64,000 nt of DNA from Paragordius varius (taxonomy: Eukaryota > Nematomorpha). The DNA is taken from contig OZ176057.1 of assembly GCA_964247055.1 (NCBI GenBank), forward strand, positions 1,364,001 to 1,428,000. The letters run 5' to 3'. The number at the start of each line of letters is the position of its first letter. The first letter of the stretch is position 1. Positions 23,401-35,900 of the stretch are shown piece by piece. The notes under the pieces were generated by a model. That model was not told the origin of the DNA, did no database searches, and was given only the letters and a program-made list of their open reading frames with translations. A program made the position numbers and the translations under genes.

Positions 23401-24357
23401 ATGTACATGAACAATTTCAAAAACAAATTGGAGCGCAAAAAAATAGAGTTGGAACATATGAAACGTTTGTTAAGATTTAATGATGAAAGCATCGATTTTA
23501 TAACTTCACAAATTTTCCCTAACGATATTATTGAAAAAAGAGGTAACGCACTTTCACCTAGATGTTGTGTGGAGATTTTCCTCCGTTACATTAGCGACCC
23601 CGGGTTTCAGAGTGGTGTCGCTAATGATTTTGGTGTAGAACGATCAACCGTAACTAAAACAGTATCTAGAGTGGCGGAAAAAATTTGTGACATTGCTCAT
23701 AAATGGATCCGATTTCCATCTGACCAGTTCCAATTAGAAGACGCTAAACAACGTTGGCAGAAGAATCATAAGATGCCAACAGTTATCGGTGCCATAGACT
23801 GTACCCACATCGACATCATGAGGCCTAGAGAATTTGGTGACGAATATATCAACCGAAAAGGCCGTTATAGCCTTAATTGTCAATTTACCTGTGACGGTGA
23901 TGAATTTATAACGAGTTTAAACGTTACAATGCCGGGAAGCGTTCATGATAGCCGGATTTTCCGCAAAAGTATAATACGTTCCTTTTTAGCCAATACCAAT
24001 GCGGCAACTCCATATATAATAACACCATTTAAAAACCCTAACAACCTTTTACAAACGAAGTTTAATACATTCCATGCTAGAGAAAGAATAGTCAATGAGA
24101 GGCTATTTGGTCAACTCAAACGCCGGTTTCCCATATTGCATAATGCGAGTCCATTTCGATACCGCAGTAAATATTATTGTAAGCTACGCCGTTCTACATA
24201 ACATGGCTAAATTTTTAAAGATTTTGATATAGATGATGTGATATCAATTGATTTAGATAATATTAGTAACGATGATGATTGTGAAGATGAAGACAATATG
24301 GATAGTGCTTTGACAGACAAAGAATCTCAGGTCAACAAAAAAGAGATAACATTGTAA
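23401..24357 (+). CDS. Harbinger DDE transposase (HARBI1-like), nearly full length, damaged
   Basis: Catalytic DNA-cleaving protein of the element. Seen in order: a helix-turn-helix-like N-terminus ('FGVERSTVTKTVSRVAEKI'), first Asp in 'GAIDCTHIDI', second Asp in 'PGSVHDSRIF', then 'RERIVNERLFGQLKRRFPIL' carrying the Glu. The conserved 'GDSGYP' block between the second Asp and the Glu is missing, replaced by a short 'NTNAATPY' join, so a small internal deletion is likely. Near 24165 the frame slips by one base, so that 'NIIVSYAVLHNMAKF' is read in the +1 frame. Near 24215 it returns, giving an acidic tail 'DDDCEDEDNMD' and a stop at 24355-24357. The protein is probably inactive. Confidence 0.88.
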
Positions 24358-24480
24358 ATGTATTAAAAACATTAAATTTATTATAAATATATTTGCTAAA
24401 AATAATGATTCGTATGGATTATATATATTAATTACATTTTAATATTGGATTGCATTTTGAAAAGATATAATAAATTTATT

Positions 24481-25416
24481 TCATGAATTAAAATTATTGA
24501 GTTTATGTTTCTCTAGCAGTAAAACTTCTTTCTGAAGCAGTAATACTTCATAATGAAGCTCCCAAACTTTAAATTGCATATTGGCTATAGTATTTTGGGA
24601 CACCTTTTCTGATTCTTTAAATATTTTTTTATTTGTAGTTGGTCGCGGCACTGATGTACCTATAATAATTATAATTTACATTTTTTATTACGTCTATAAC
24701 TTTAATATCGAGATTAAAAAAATCAGAGTTGCAATTGTACTATATATGTATAAATATATGGATTATGGCTTACAAGGAATATCATTGGCAATCGTTACGA
24801 TACCACATTCTTTACCACCAGGAACATTGATATGCACTGGATTATGTTCGTAATCCATAATATCCAACATAACCTTCTCATGGGGTAATAACACAATTTT
24901 TTTCTTACCTATGTAAATGGGTAGATAAGGATTTCAACTAAAAATAATATTAACCGAGACTTAGGTGTTTTTATATTTTTTGTGAATGAAATCACGTTTT
25001 GTGATGTTAAAAACTTCGAACATTCTTGCTTATTATTAACTTTGTATTAAAAATACCCCTTAGCATATTTCCTAATCATAAAAAATAATGGGCATAGTGA
25101 AATTGCCTTGATTATGATAAAAAAGGGTAAGCCCGTTAAAAATAATACCCGTTTGACGAATATCCATCTTCTTCTTAAGAGTTGTTTTGATATTTTGCGA
25201 CATTTTTTTCAATTGAGAAATATTAATATCTTCCCCAGTGTCCATCACGAATTCCTGGTGTATGTCTCTCCATACTGCTTCACGTTTTGCTATTGATTTT
25301 GGGAGGAGCCCTTTTGCAAATACAATGGGATATCTATTAAACATAAGTTAGGAATAAAAATATAATAAATTTAAAATTTACTTTTTTAGAATTTCCACTA
25401 ACTTATCTCTATTCAT
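24481..25416 (-). CDS. Harbinger accessory Myb/SANT-like DNA-binding protein, intact, 4 exons
   Basis: Harbinger elements need a second protein that binds the ends and carries the transposase into the nucleus. Four exons join in frame: 25382-25416, 25149-25333, 24774-24908 and 24481-24659 (177 residues). The start 'MNRDKLVEILKKYP' and 'KREAVWRDIHQEF', then 'ISQLKKMSQNIKTTLKKK' and 'RQTGGKKK', fit the Myb/SANT-like family (three helices with conserved Trp, then an RQTGG turn). A middle region 'HEKVMLDIMDYEHNP' follows. The C-terminus ('WELHYEVLLLQKEVLLLEKH') is a leucine-rich coiled coil, common in these proteins. All splice sites are GT-AG (GTAAAT, GTATTA, GTAAGC donors). No stop or frame break is seen, in contrast to the transposase. 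Confidence 0.85.
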
Positions 25417-26199
25417 GAAAAGAATAGAGAATTTTAGCTAAATTAAAAAACGAGTTGAAATATATATAATACTTATATAATATTAAAATTAACTTTTACG
25501 ATTAGCGGTTAGTAATTGATTTATTTTAACATAAGTTGTGTTTTCGATTGGTAATAAAATTAAATATATTTATAGTGACATGTATGATAAAAGCAAATTA
25601 TTTTTTTGTATGTTGTTATATCAATATAAATCAAATACCTTAATAATTTGCTTGATACTATTCATTTACTTCATTTGTTAATTTTTATTGCTAGAAGTAA
25701 AAATTGATAATAATGTATTCGTTTTCTTGTCTTTTTTTGATGAAATTACTCGGAGTGCGATTAGTTTCTATAAAATAAATATTAAATATAAACTTGTGAT
25801 GGAAACTATAATAAGATTCTTTAGTTTAATATTTATACACATTTTGTACAGTTTTTCCAAACTTTCATTCTCTCCACTTTGAATAGGTAAAATTAGTCAA
25901 AATTAGCAAATAAACAGACCAAAGGTTCCAATTACAGATAAAACCTAAATTATATACATAAAAAGTTACTAAAATATTTTTTTCTCATATTTTTGTATAT
26001 GTCAAGTGTGCCCTATACCACACTTGCAATTTCTTCAAGTTTTTCTTCATCATATGATTTTTTATCACCTTCTGTTCAAGTTTTCTTGCTTGACTTAAGT
26101 GCCCTAATGTTACTTTTTTTTATCACATGAAAGCAAGCCATGACTTGAAAAACTTGTAAGCCAAGTCAAAAAAAAATTTTTATCACCCCACCCATCATT

Positions 26200-26400
26200 T
26201 TTTCCCAAATGCAACATTTTTTCAACCAAACGCGACATTTTTTCAGTCAAACGCAACATTTTTTCAAGCAAAGACAACATTTTTTCAACCTAACGCAACA
26301 TTTTTTCAACCAAGGATGCCATTTTTACTACCAAACGCAACATTTTCTCAACTAAAGACAACATTTTTTCAAGCAAAAACAACAATTTTTTTGCACCATT
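26200..26400. repeat. Minisatellite in left inverted arm
   Basis: About nine imperfect copies of a roughly 20-bp unit (aacattttttcaaccaaacg type). It is the inverse of the array at 28870-29170. Units alternate 'aaccaaacg', 'aagcaaaga' and 'aacctaacg'. Confidence 0.85.
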
Positions 26401-26959
26401 TTTTTTGTCTTATGACATTTCTATAATTATTCATTTAATTTTTAAATGACTAGGTAAATTTTAGCGCTTAATTATATTTATTTTTTTATTATAAAAATAT
26501 TTGATGGTAATGATTCCAAACATTTTAATTTCGACCTATTATATTAAATATTCTATTTTATTTAGATCAACTTTATTTTAATATATAAACATATATTTTA
26601 AATATTTGACTTTTTTAATATTTTAAAGAATTGATAAAATAGATAAATACATATATGTTTTACGCAAACTACTCAAGATAATAACTAGCTTAAAGTCTGA
26701 GATTTAATATAAGTTAATATTTGTCATTTTTGATTAAATGCAAATGAAATATAAAAACAGTAAAAAATTACGCATTTTTCATATATACTGATATATGGCA
26801 AAAAGCGTATAGATCTTTAAAAAATAGATTATTTTAAAACTTTAAAATTCGTATGTTGGTAAAATTTCAAAATTAATCAATACGTACCTGGATTTGTCAA
26901 AACAGAATATTATGATTTAGTGTTTTAGAAATAATCATACTAAAAAATTACTCTTCAAG

Positions 26960-27885
26960 ATAAAACAAGATTGCTTAAAAGGGAGTGTTTTGTGGGGAAT
27001 GTATAAAAAACGTATCTACTGATTTGGAAATTAACTATAACACCGCCCGAAGCGTAGTTTCTAAATTTAATACCACCGGTAAAATTATCGATAAACCTCG
27101 TGGTGGTCCAAGAATATTAAAAATAAACCAAAACATTACCAATTTGATAGAAAATATAATTGAGCTAAATCCTCTGGCAACCTTAAAAGAACTCAAACAA
27201 TTAATTTATGGACAAGAATAAATTAATATATCTCTTGCGAATATACATCGAGCATTGATTCAATTAAAAATAACGCTAAAATTTACACATAGAGAAATCA
27301 ATAAAGTTAATAATCCAATTAGTATCGATTTAAGGAAAGAATAAATTTTATGGTAGACTAAAAACATTTCAACTATGTCTCATATCATATTTATTGATGA
27401 AACTGGTTTGAATAATCATTTACGCAGATCGCAAGGAAGATCGAAGCGCGGATCCAGGACAAACATTGTTATCCCCACGTCAAGGGGAGGCAATGAGAAA
27501 CGTTCATGCTAATGTATTTAATGAATTTTATATATCTTTATGTGAATATCTAAAGGAAAATAATTATATCAACATAATATTTTTTATGGATAATGCTACC
27601 ATCCATAAAAAAGAAGTAAAAAAGGATATTGCATCTAGTTTTGAGTATGGCAGTCACTTCTTGTCTCCGTACTCATACATGCTTAACCCTATTCAATTTT
27701 CGTTCTCAAAAATTAAATTATACGTGCGTCAACGGTTGTCTGACTCAAATAATAATCAGCAGATATGTGTCCTCCTGGAAGAAGGTGTAAAAACAATTAC
27801 ATCTGATGATTGTAACCAGTATTTTAATAAAATGATGAATAATATGTTTAACGCTGCTGGGGGCGTCCCATATAATCATATTTAA
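26960..27885 (+). pseudogene. Tc1/mariner-type (IS630-like) transposase, degraded
   Basis: The first segment (26985-27221) has a helix-turn-helix region ('INYNTARSVVSKFNTTGK' and 'KPRGGPRIL'). The catalytic part shows 'IIFIDETGLNNH' with the first Asp (about 27385), 'FFMDNATIHK' with the second Asp, and 'SPYSYMLNPIQFSFSKIK', where Gln replaces the expected catalytic Glu. At least two frame breaks and an internal deletion near 27440-27480 separate the segments. The stop at 27883-27885 lies inside the TTAA duplication of the nested MITE. Confidence 0.8.
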
Positions 27886-28465
27886 CACTTGGATACAACA
27901 CACTCATTTTAGTCCTTCGATTCAAATTGGGATAGTTGGATACCCCAGGCCTGTTTAAAATCAAATACTTAAAGAAGTATGGAGGGAATCGAAACCATGA
28001 CAAAATATTGCACTTATATAACATTAATAAACCGAAATATATAAAAAACTTATCAAAAATACTTGATATTACTTATTTTTAGCTAAAACCGAAAGGTAAA
28101 AATTTCGTCAAAGTGACATGTCTCAAATTGCAAAATTAAATAATAATGCAAAATAAACCGCTTTTTCTATTTCTATCAATGTTAAATGTAATTTATTTAA
28201 AAAATTAGCTTTAGTTTTACCCTTTAAATTAAATGAAGACGATATTTTGTAAAAATTTTGTAAAATAAAAATGGCGTCGAAGTAGTTTGAGATGGAACTA
28301 TTTTGTCAAAACAAGATTTTATCAAGCTATTTTGGAATATTTATATAATTTTTATCAGGATAGAAGCATATATTTAAATTGGGACCGTTTTCTTCAATAC
28401 TTTTTTAAAAATATTAATTTTAATTTAGTCTGGGGTATTTAGATACACCAATTTGAATCGAAGTG
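27886..28465 (-). mobile_element. TTAA MITE copy 3 (580 bp), reverse orientation
   Basis: Begins CACTTGGATACAACACACTC and ends ATTTGAATCGAAGTG, flanked by TTAA at 27882-27885 and 28466-28469. It is close to copy 1 in sequence over its whole length, so it is probably a fairly recent insertion. It landed on the stop codon of the surrounding transposase and left that codon unchanged. Confidence 0.85.
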
Positions 28466-28869
28466 TTAATATTGTAAATCAAAAAATAAATTAATATTTT
28501 TACATAAATATATAATTTATAATATAATTCTAGCATTAGTTATTTCGATTTTTTGCATCATTCGATTTCAAATGCCTATTAAGTAGTTTGCATAAAAGTG
28601 TATAGAAATTTTGAAACCCAAAGGTTTATATACGTTTAAAATATTAAAAAAGTCAAATATTTAAAATATATGTTTATATATTAAAAAAAAGTTGATCTAA
28701 ATAAAATAGAATATTTAATATAATAATAGGGCAAAATTAGAATGTTTGGAAATCATTTTACCATCAAATATTTTTATAATAAAAAAATATATATTTCAAC
28801 GCTAAAATTTAACTAGACATTAATTTAAAATCAAATGAATAATTAGAAATGTCATAAGACAAAAAAATT

Positions 28870-29170
28870 GGTGCAAAAAATTGTTGTTTTTGCTTAAAAA
28901 AATGTTGTCTTTGGTTAAAAAAATGTTGCGTTTGGTTGTAAAAATGTTGCCTTTGGTTGAAAAAAATGTTGCGTTAGGTTGAAAAAATGTTGCCTTTGCT
29001 TGAAATGTTGTGTTTGCTTGAAAAAAATGGTACGTTTGCTTAAAAAAATGTTGTTTTTGGTTGAGAAAATGTTGCGTTCGCTTGAAAAATGTTGCGTTTG
29101 CTTGAAAAAATGTTGTCTTTGCTTGAAAAAAGTCGCTTTTGGTTGAAAAAAATGATGTTTTTACATGAAA
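28870..29170. repeat. Minisatellite in right inverted arm
   Basis: About 14 imperfect copies of a roughly 20-bp unit (ttgaaaaaatgttgcgtttgc type), the inverse of the left arm. Units fall into sub-types (gcgtttg, gtctttg, cctttgg) that recur in both arms. Confidence 0.88.
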
Positions 29171-29856
29171 AATGGTATATCAAAGGTTACTTTTTATCTA
29201 ATTGTAAGTTATAAAAATATTTAAATAGGTGTCTAACACATGCGGACATCCGCGGCTTTTTGTACCCGCAAAATTTTTTAAAAATACAAAATAAAATGAA
29301 ATTTTATAATTTGTCAAGGTATTTTTGATTTCACTAGCTCAAATTTATATTATTCTCTGTGTGTTACTTATATTTGTTCTAATTTACTCAGAGATATGTC
29401 TATTTTATAAACACTATTAAGATAGATCAATAAAAGTTATAATAATATCTTAGACCGTTGAATATATATATATACAGCCATTTACAAATTGATATTATAC
29501 GGACAAAATGTGAAAATATAAAGACAAATATCTTTATCTAAAAGACAACCATACATATAAGCTATTAAGTTACTATTGTAAATATTGATTGTGTTATTAT
29601 TGTATATGTCTCTTTATTTCACACTACCATTTAAAATGAATTATAATGAAATAAATCAAGATTTAAAAAGCATGGTAGTCTTTTAGAAAAAAATATTTGT
29701 CTTTATATTTTTACGTTTTGTCAGTATAATTTCAGGTTACTGTATGTTTGGGCGTTTTTGTTTTTCATTATATAAGATTAATTTAAAATTTATTTTTGGT
29801 TATGAAAAATTTTGTTAAAAAAAATAATTTAGAAAAGTTTTCCATAAGTCCCATTT

Positions 29857-29942
29857 TCAAGGTTTGGCCATACAAGCTACTGGACAGCCCTTTTTATTGT
29901 AGCGATATCCATATTTGCATTGAACAGGTGGTATTTTGCAGC
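29857..29942 (-). CDS. Terminal antistasin-type exon of the microexon gene
   Basis: The acceptor is 'tctctcgAAG' and the frame is N|GC TGC. It has 27 residues: 'CKIPPVQCKYGYRY', then 'NKKGCPVACMAKP', then TGA at 29857-29859. The Cys spacing C-x6-C-x10-C-x3-C and the 'YGY..N..GCP.C' core fit antistasin-type domains, which are small disulfide modules found in protease inhibitors and other secreted proteins. Phase 1 matches every upstream microexon. Confidence 0.72.
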
Positions 29943-32900
29943 CTTCGAGAGAAGAAAACAAATATATATATATATATATATATATGAATATTTTTAAAAC
30001 ATATGCTAATTTTTTAGTTCTAATTATGCATACTCAATTGAATGTCTTCTTGTTTTAATATAGTACGGGTTTTGTGCATTTTAAAAAAGCAAATTTTGAA
30101 AAAAAGTTAAAAAATATACGATTGGTTATTGAGTCGATACTTGGTAACGTAACTTCTTAAAATCACCATTAGACATTTTTTGTAATTATTTCTCAGGTAA
30201 ATATTATTATAATAAAACAATCAGAGGTCCTTACAAACACAGATATAACAATTTCGACTATCTTTCTTGAACATATTCATTTGCTCTGCAAGTTACATTG
30301 CATGATGGGCAACCTTTAATATACAGAAAAAAATCAATCTATAATTATTATTAAAATTAATTATTTTGGGGATCCTTTTTATTCGCATTGGGTAAAAACG
30401 TGCGTTTGATACAAAAAATTAAATTTTCAGATATGCAAAATATTAAGAAAAAATCCGCATCTTTTCTACACTTTTATAAAAGGATTTGATTAATTATGGA
30501 AAAAATATCATTATATGTTAAAAGTTAACAATATATAATAATATAAATGTACATTCGCATATTGGATAGCCGTTTACATATTGATACATTGGACAAATTA
30601 AAGCACAGTAAATGATGGGTCACTCTGTTTTATACCGTAAATTAGTAATTATAATTATAATGAAAACACGTAAAAATTAAAACACAAATATTTTTAACCA
30701 TCCAAATATATTAACTCATAGTTTTTGGTTGCAAAGTGGTGATTAGAGATGTAAATTAATAAAAACTCAATTAAGTTTATTTTTAATTTTAATAAAAATA
30801 GTTAAGGTAGAAGATATCAAGGTGGTTCGTTGTCTTTTCAAAAAACATTTCTTTTGACGTTTTTTCTGTATAATTACAATTTTTAGGGTAAAAGTCTTAT
30901 TTTATTTAATTGTTTCTATTTTTCTTGATCAAAATTGTCAATTACAAAAGTATATTGCTAATTGACATCTCTATCCATATTTTGCTACCCAAAAAAATTA
31001 AAAAACATATTATTTTTAAATTTATAGGCTTTGCAATGTGTTGTTCGTTTCCTACTATCAATTCATTTACAAATCTTTTAAAATCTTTTTTAAAAACCAA
31101 AATTAATTAGATTCTTAAAAACGTCTCTAAAATGTGAAATAAAAATTATTTTTTTGTTAAACGCGTCGAGTTTGTTAAATACTTGCCCCAAAACAAGAGG
31201 TCTCTTAAATGATCATAATTTAAAATTTAAAACTTTTTAAAAAATCCTCATAACAATAAAATTAATAATAATAGTTTTATTCATAGTTTTATTTTTTGAT
31301 GAATGCAGAATTTAATTTTAAATTATCAGCAAACTAAAAGGGTTATTTTCGCGTATAGAAATCATTACAGATGGTTCAGGGTTTTGTCGAATGGTTATAA
31401 CTGTAGACTGCATTTTAAGCCGACATATTATATATCACAAAAAACAGCTTATAATAGTATTTTATGCACTTAAAGATAAATCCAGTTTTTTAAAATTTTA
31501 TATGTATATAAAAATTGTATTGCTTTTGTACTTGTAATCATCTTTGATGTTTAATAATTTATTTGAGTTTTATAAAAATTATTATTTAGATTTATAATTT
31601 TTATTTATGTTTTATATATTTTTTAAATATGTAATTCTTAAACACATATACAGTAAGTGAAAAATTAATTCTAAATATTGTCAGATGCATTTACAAGAGC
31701 GGATTATTGGCTTAAAGATAAAAAAGCTCATTTCTTTTACGCAGACTTATATCTGGAAATCGAAAAACTGGCATGTATATTTTATAAAAAGATATAAATA
31801 TAAATTTCAGTAGTTTTGGGTTGAGTAATAGCTATATAACAATAATAAATTGGTATGTAATCTTTCATAAAACTTTTACAAGAATAAATTTATATAGAGA
31901 AAAAATAAATAAAATATTATAACTTGCATCGGTTCGGTTTTTGTTAAATTAGAGGTTGCTATAAAATAAGAAAAAATCAAAATCAGATAAAAATAATTTT
32001 GTGATATACATACCAGGTCTAGTCAAAAGTTTTTACAGGTTTTTTATTATAAAAACGTGTTTGAAGGGAAATAAATTATTTTATTTTATTTAAAATATTT
32101 TCTATCGCCTTCTATATTCGCCCATCTCTCAGGTTAAAGATGAATGCCGTTCCAAAAAAACTGTCTTTTGTGGGCAAACCATTTGTCAAGCCATACAACA
32201 TTTTTGAATTGAGGTGCCCGAAGGCACCATTTATGCGAAGAGGATATAGTCAGATGGCGTTATGTCAGGAGCGTACGGATGCGGATGAAGTTTCGATCAA
32301 AGCGATTTTAAAGGTGTCTTTCAATTGTTTTGCTGTCGCATCAACGCGTAGGAAAATCACTTTTCCACATCTTTCCTTACAAATCCGATCGTTTTCCGAT
32401 TAATGCATGGTTCCCAAACAGTCATCACTAGCGTTGGGTTGTCGGATTTGCCAGCATCAAAAGCTTATAGTGCCGGTCTGGTCCCACCTGAAACTGAGCA
32501 TTGTTTTCTTGAGGTAATATGGTCTTTTAATGAATCGGCTTGAAAGATGTAAGCCACGATATTTTCCGCTTTAGATTTATGTAATAAAGCATTTTTCAAC
32601 CCCCGTCACAATTTGATGCAAAAATGTCTCTAAACGCCGAAGCAGTATTACATCAAGTTTTTGATATTATGTTCTTTCGAATTGTGTCTGTTGATTGTTT
32701 TTTTGTGATACATGTGATACCTTGGAGTTAAATCATCATATTCCTCGATTGATCGCTTCGCAGTTATGGGTGTCCAACATTAAATCAGAACATTATTTTT
32801 GAAATATGTTTCACATGGTTTAATCGATAGGGCATGTTCCCATATGTTTTTACCACAAACGATGGCTTTCAACTGCCTTCTTCTGGTAAAATAAGAAAAG

Positions 32901-35900
32901 CAATGCGTGCTGCAAATGTTCTTTTATAGGCCCAAAATTCGGCCTAATTATTGTAAATGATAAAATAAGACGCTAGCCTTTTGCGGAGTCAAATTGCGTA
33001 TGTTTGTCGTGTAATAAGAATAAAATGGAGTCTTAATTTAATTGTCGGGGTACTTTTTGATTAAAAACAATCATATCAAAATAAATATAAATACACAAAC
33101 ATGAATAGTAAAATTTTTTATAACGTCAATTTTAACATGTTAATTTATATATTAGGAAAAATTTGAAAGAAATATGGTATCTTATTAAAATAATAGCCTT
33201 TTCAATTTTATATTCCTTTTTTTGTAATCTATAATTTTCACATTAAAAGTGTCCTTGAATACTAACTTCAAGTTGGCCATTGAACATATTAAATGGGTCC
33301 TTAAACACTTCAAGTTGGTCCTTGAAACACAAGTGGATACAATTATTAATGTTTTAAACGAATTGTAAATAACCCAGAATTATATTTTTTTCAATTATTG
33401 AAACTTATTAAAATTAATTTATTAATAAACTTAATAAAGATATACAGATTCTGATTGATCAAACGTGATTTTAAAATTTGGTTAAATCAAGAAAATAAGT
33501 TAAAAATTAAAATAGATGAATGATACAGAGATTTGATTGATAAAAGTTAAAAAATATACCAAAAAAGTTAAAGGACCTTAGTGTTCAACCAACGTGAAGA
33601 CACCCTTGAAGTGCAAAAGTATGTTTGCTTATGTCATTCCTACATTAAATGATTTAACAAATTACTTGTTAAAGACACTGTAGTTGTGGATTGTAGAGCA
33701 GCTAAATGAAAATATTTTTCATTTAAAATGATTTTTCATATAAAGACCTTAATACCTTTTCAAACCTTGGTATATTCAACTCAATCACGATTTTTAATTT
33801 TATAATTAAGTCTAACAATTCGCATCACTATTTCATATTTTGCAACCCGAAATTATGAGTTTAAAAAAATAAGGTGTTTTAAAAATATGGTTGTTTGACT
33901 TTTAGCTTTATGTGTCGTAATCTTTCATTTATAACATAAAGTATTAATAAAAATCAGACTTGAATTGGGTTTGATAGTGGTTGGGATGGTAACTAGAAAT
34001 AAATTCTTTTTCAAATTACTAACCGTAAAAAATTAAATCTTTTTTTGATCTTGTCGCATTAAAATTGATTAAATAGGGGTGTCCACCATGCATCCCCCTG
34101 AAACATTAAGTGCGGCCCGTGAAAATTTTAGAAATCCATAATCTAAAAATAGTCATAAAAATTTAGTAAACTAAATATTTATTAAACAAATATTTCAATA
34201 AGTCCACCTAAGCAATTGTCAACGAACTGGATAAAATTGTTTTATTTTAACTCTCTTATGTTTGAAATCTAATGAAATATTTTCGAGTGAGGCCCACCGA
34301 TGTTTTCTTTTCAAAAAAGCGCGCACCGTAAATTTTTGTTTTGATTATTGATCTAAATAATAGCGACTAAATTTTGAATAAAACAGTTTTATACATTAAA
34401 ACTATTTTTTGTGTTATAAAGATAGTAAAAATTGAAACACGGCTAAATGTAAAAATATACAATTCTTTTAAAAGACCGCTATACTGTTTCATGATTTTTA
34501 TTTAATAGCTAATTGTCTGCAAAATATGAGTAGAGCTGCAAGTTGCTAAAACAAATTATAATTCTAACTGTAACAAATTGTGTAGATAGGAAAAATTAAG
34601 GTTTAAAGAAGTATTTTTTGAAAAATGATATTTATCCGATGTTTTTGAGTTTTGTCTCTTTGATTTCAATTTTAATAATTATAGCACATTAGATGAAAAC
34701 ATTATCTTATTTTCAATAAAAAAATTATCATAATTTAATTTAACATTTCTTTACCTTTTCAGTTTTTTGTAGACTACCCTGTGGGGAAGTTTTATATCCA
34801 AGAGCTCAATTTCGTAAATAAACTACATATTTGGAAGTTATTTTAAAAATTTAATTATCAAACATTGTTCTTACTTAATAAAATTCTTATATATTTTATA
34901 GTTTTGTTATCTCTAAAGTCTAAAATTGGACAGCTCTAAAACACCATAGAAACGAACAGCTGAATTAAAATCAAAATATATCAGGTTTTTGCTGGTAAAA
35001 TGTAGCCTGAAAGCTTTTTAATTATTATATTTTCTAACAATACTTTATTTCCTTGGTTGAGTTGGAGATAAAAAAATTTAAAAAAATGGCGGCAAATTAT
35101 TTTATAATTTTCCATTTTAAAAAAATTTTTGTATGATGCGCGTAGGCTAAAGGAAGTATTTTTTTATATTCGACTTAATACCTTAAGTATTTTTTAAGAT
35201 ATTCATCGCTGTGAGATATTAAACTACCCCAAATGGAAATGGAGTGTGATATAAAATTTAGCACACAAACTAATCAAAATCATTTTATTTGCCGAATAAA
35301 ATTAAAATATTATCTACGAGAACGAATAATTTATATTAGAATAATAATTTATATTAAATCGTATGTCGATGTAGTAGCTTTTTCAATACAAAAGAAAATA
35401 ATGATAAAATATAATTGCAACAAAATTTGATAATATAAAAATTAAAATTAAAAAATGTTATATCTATGTGGTTTTTCTCTATTGTTTTTTCTTGGAGTGA
35501 TAAATATCTTGAAATCATCCGTTCTTTTAATGACATTAAAGTTATTTTCTTTTCTCTTTTCTGTTGATAAGGTTGATACTATTTGAATGGATGAAACAAG
35601 CCTCCAAAATTAACCCCGTCGGATAATTTGTCTGCTTGTGCTATAAGGAATGCTGGGGGGAAAGTGTGGCCGCCTGTATTCTTGCAATGGTCTTAGACAC
35701 CCGAACTTTTTTTATTGTACTCTTTAGAGAAAAAAACAGTTTTTTTATTGCCCGTAATAACAAGAGTATATGTATGCAACTCCATTGTAAAGAACTTTTT
35801 CTTACCATTTTTTACCCATTACATCTAACCATCGCAACTTATAAAGCCATAACAAACGCCTTTCTAAAAAGAACGCTAGGTTACTAAATGACATAATGGT

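Larger units (their letters stand above)
22668..26193. mobile_element. PIF/Harbinger transposon with two convergent genes
   Basis: A 3526-bp element with inverted ends GGGTGGGGTGATAAAAA, flanked by a 3-bp duplication ATC (22665-22667, 26194-26196), as expected for this superfamily. Longer subterminal inverted stretches hold repeated 'acttgacttgtaagccaag' and 'acttaagtcaagtttt' motifs, likely binding sites for the element's own proteins. The plus strand carries the DDE transposase, and the minus strand carries the Myb/SANT-like accessory protein. Removing the element rejoins minisatellite units of the host transposon, which confirms the ends. Confidence 0.92.
22645..29177 (+). mobile_element. 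Tc1/mariner-type element with minisatellite-bearing long inverted ends, host of two nested elements
   Basis: Outer ends TACCTTTTTTATGCAAA (left) and the inverse of TACCATTTTTCATGTAAA (right) are flanked by TA. The inverted arms are several hundred bases long. They contain tandem units like 'aaaaaatgttgcgtttgctt' (right, about 28870-29170; left, 22651-22664 plus 26197-26400), followed by a shared non-repetitive block (about 26400-26640 and 28620-28860). A Harbinger element (22668-26193) splits the left arm, and a TTAA MITE (27886-28465) sits at the transposase stop codon. Without these the element is about 2.4 kb. The body carries a degraded transposase. Confidence 0.72.

Noticed and set aside
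26200-29170. Evenly spaced short repeats that could suggest a CRISPR array
   Set aside because: Units are contiguous and imperfect without unique spacers, in a eukaryotic transposon arm. They are a minisatellite.
31369-31407. 39-bp block 'STVITIRQNPEPS' between CAG and GTAATG on the minus strand
   Set aside because: Length and borders fit a microexon, but it is open only in phase 0. In the phase used by all others it contains a stop. It could be a chance match or a transition exon, so it is not annotated.
32140-32403. 87-codon plus-strand open frame
   Set aside because: It is the antisense shadow of the mariner transposase remnant read on the minus strand.
33240-33620. Repeated 'gtccttgaa' and 'cttcaagttgg' phrases suggesting a small inverted-repeat element
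   Set aside because: The two sides match too poorly to define ends or a target duplication.
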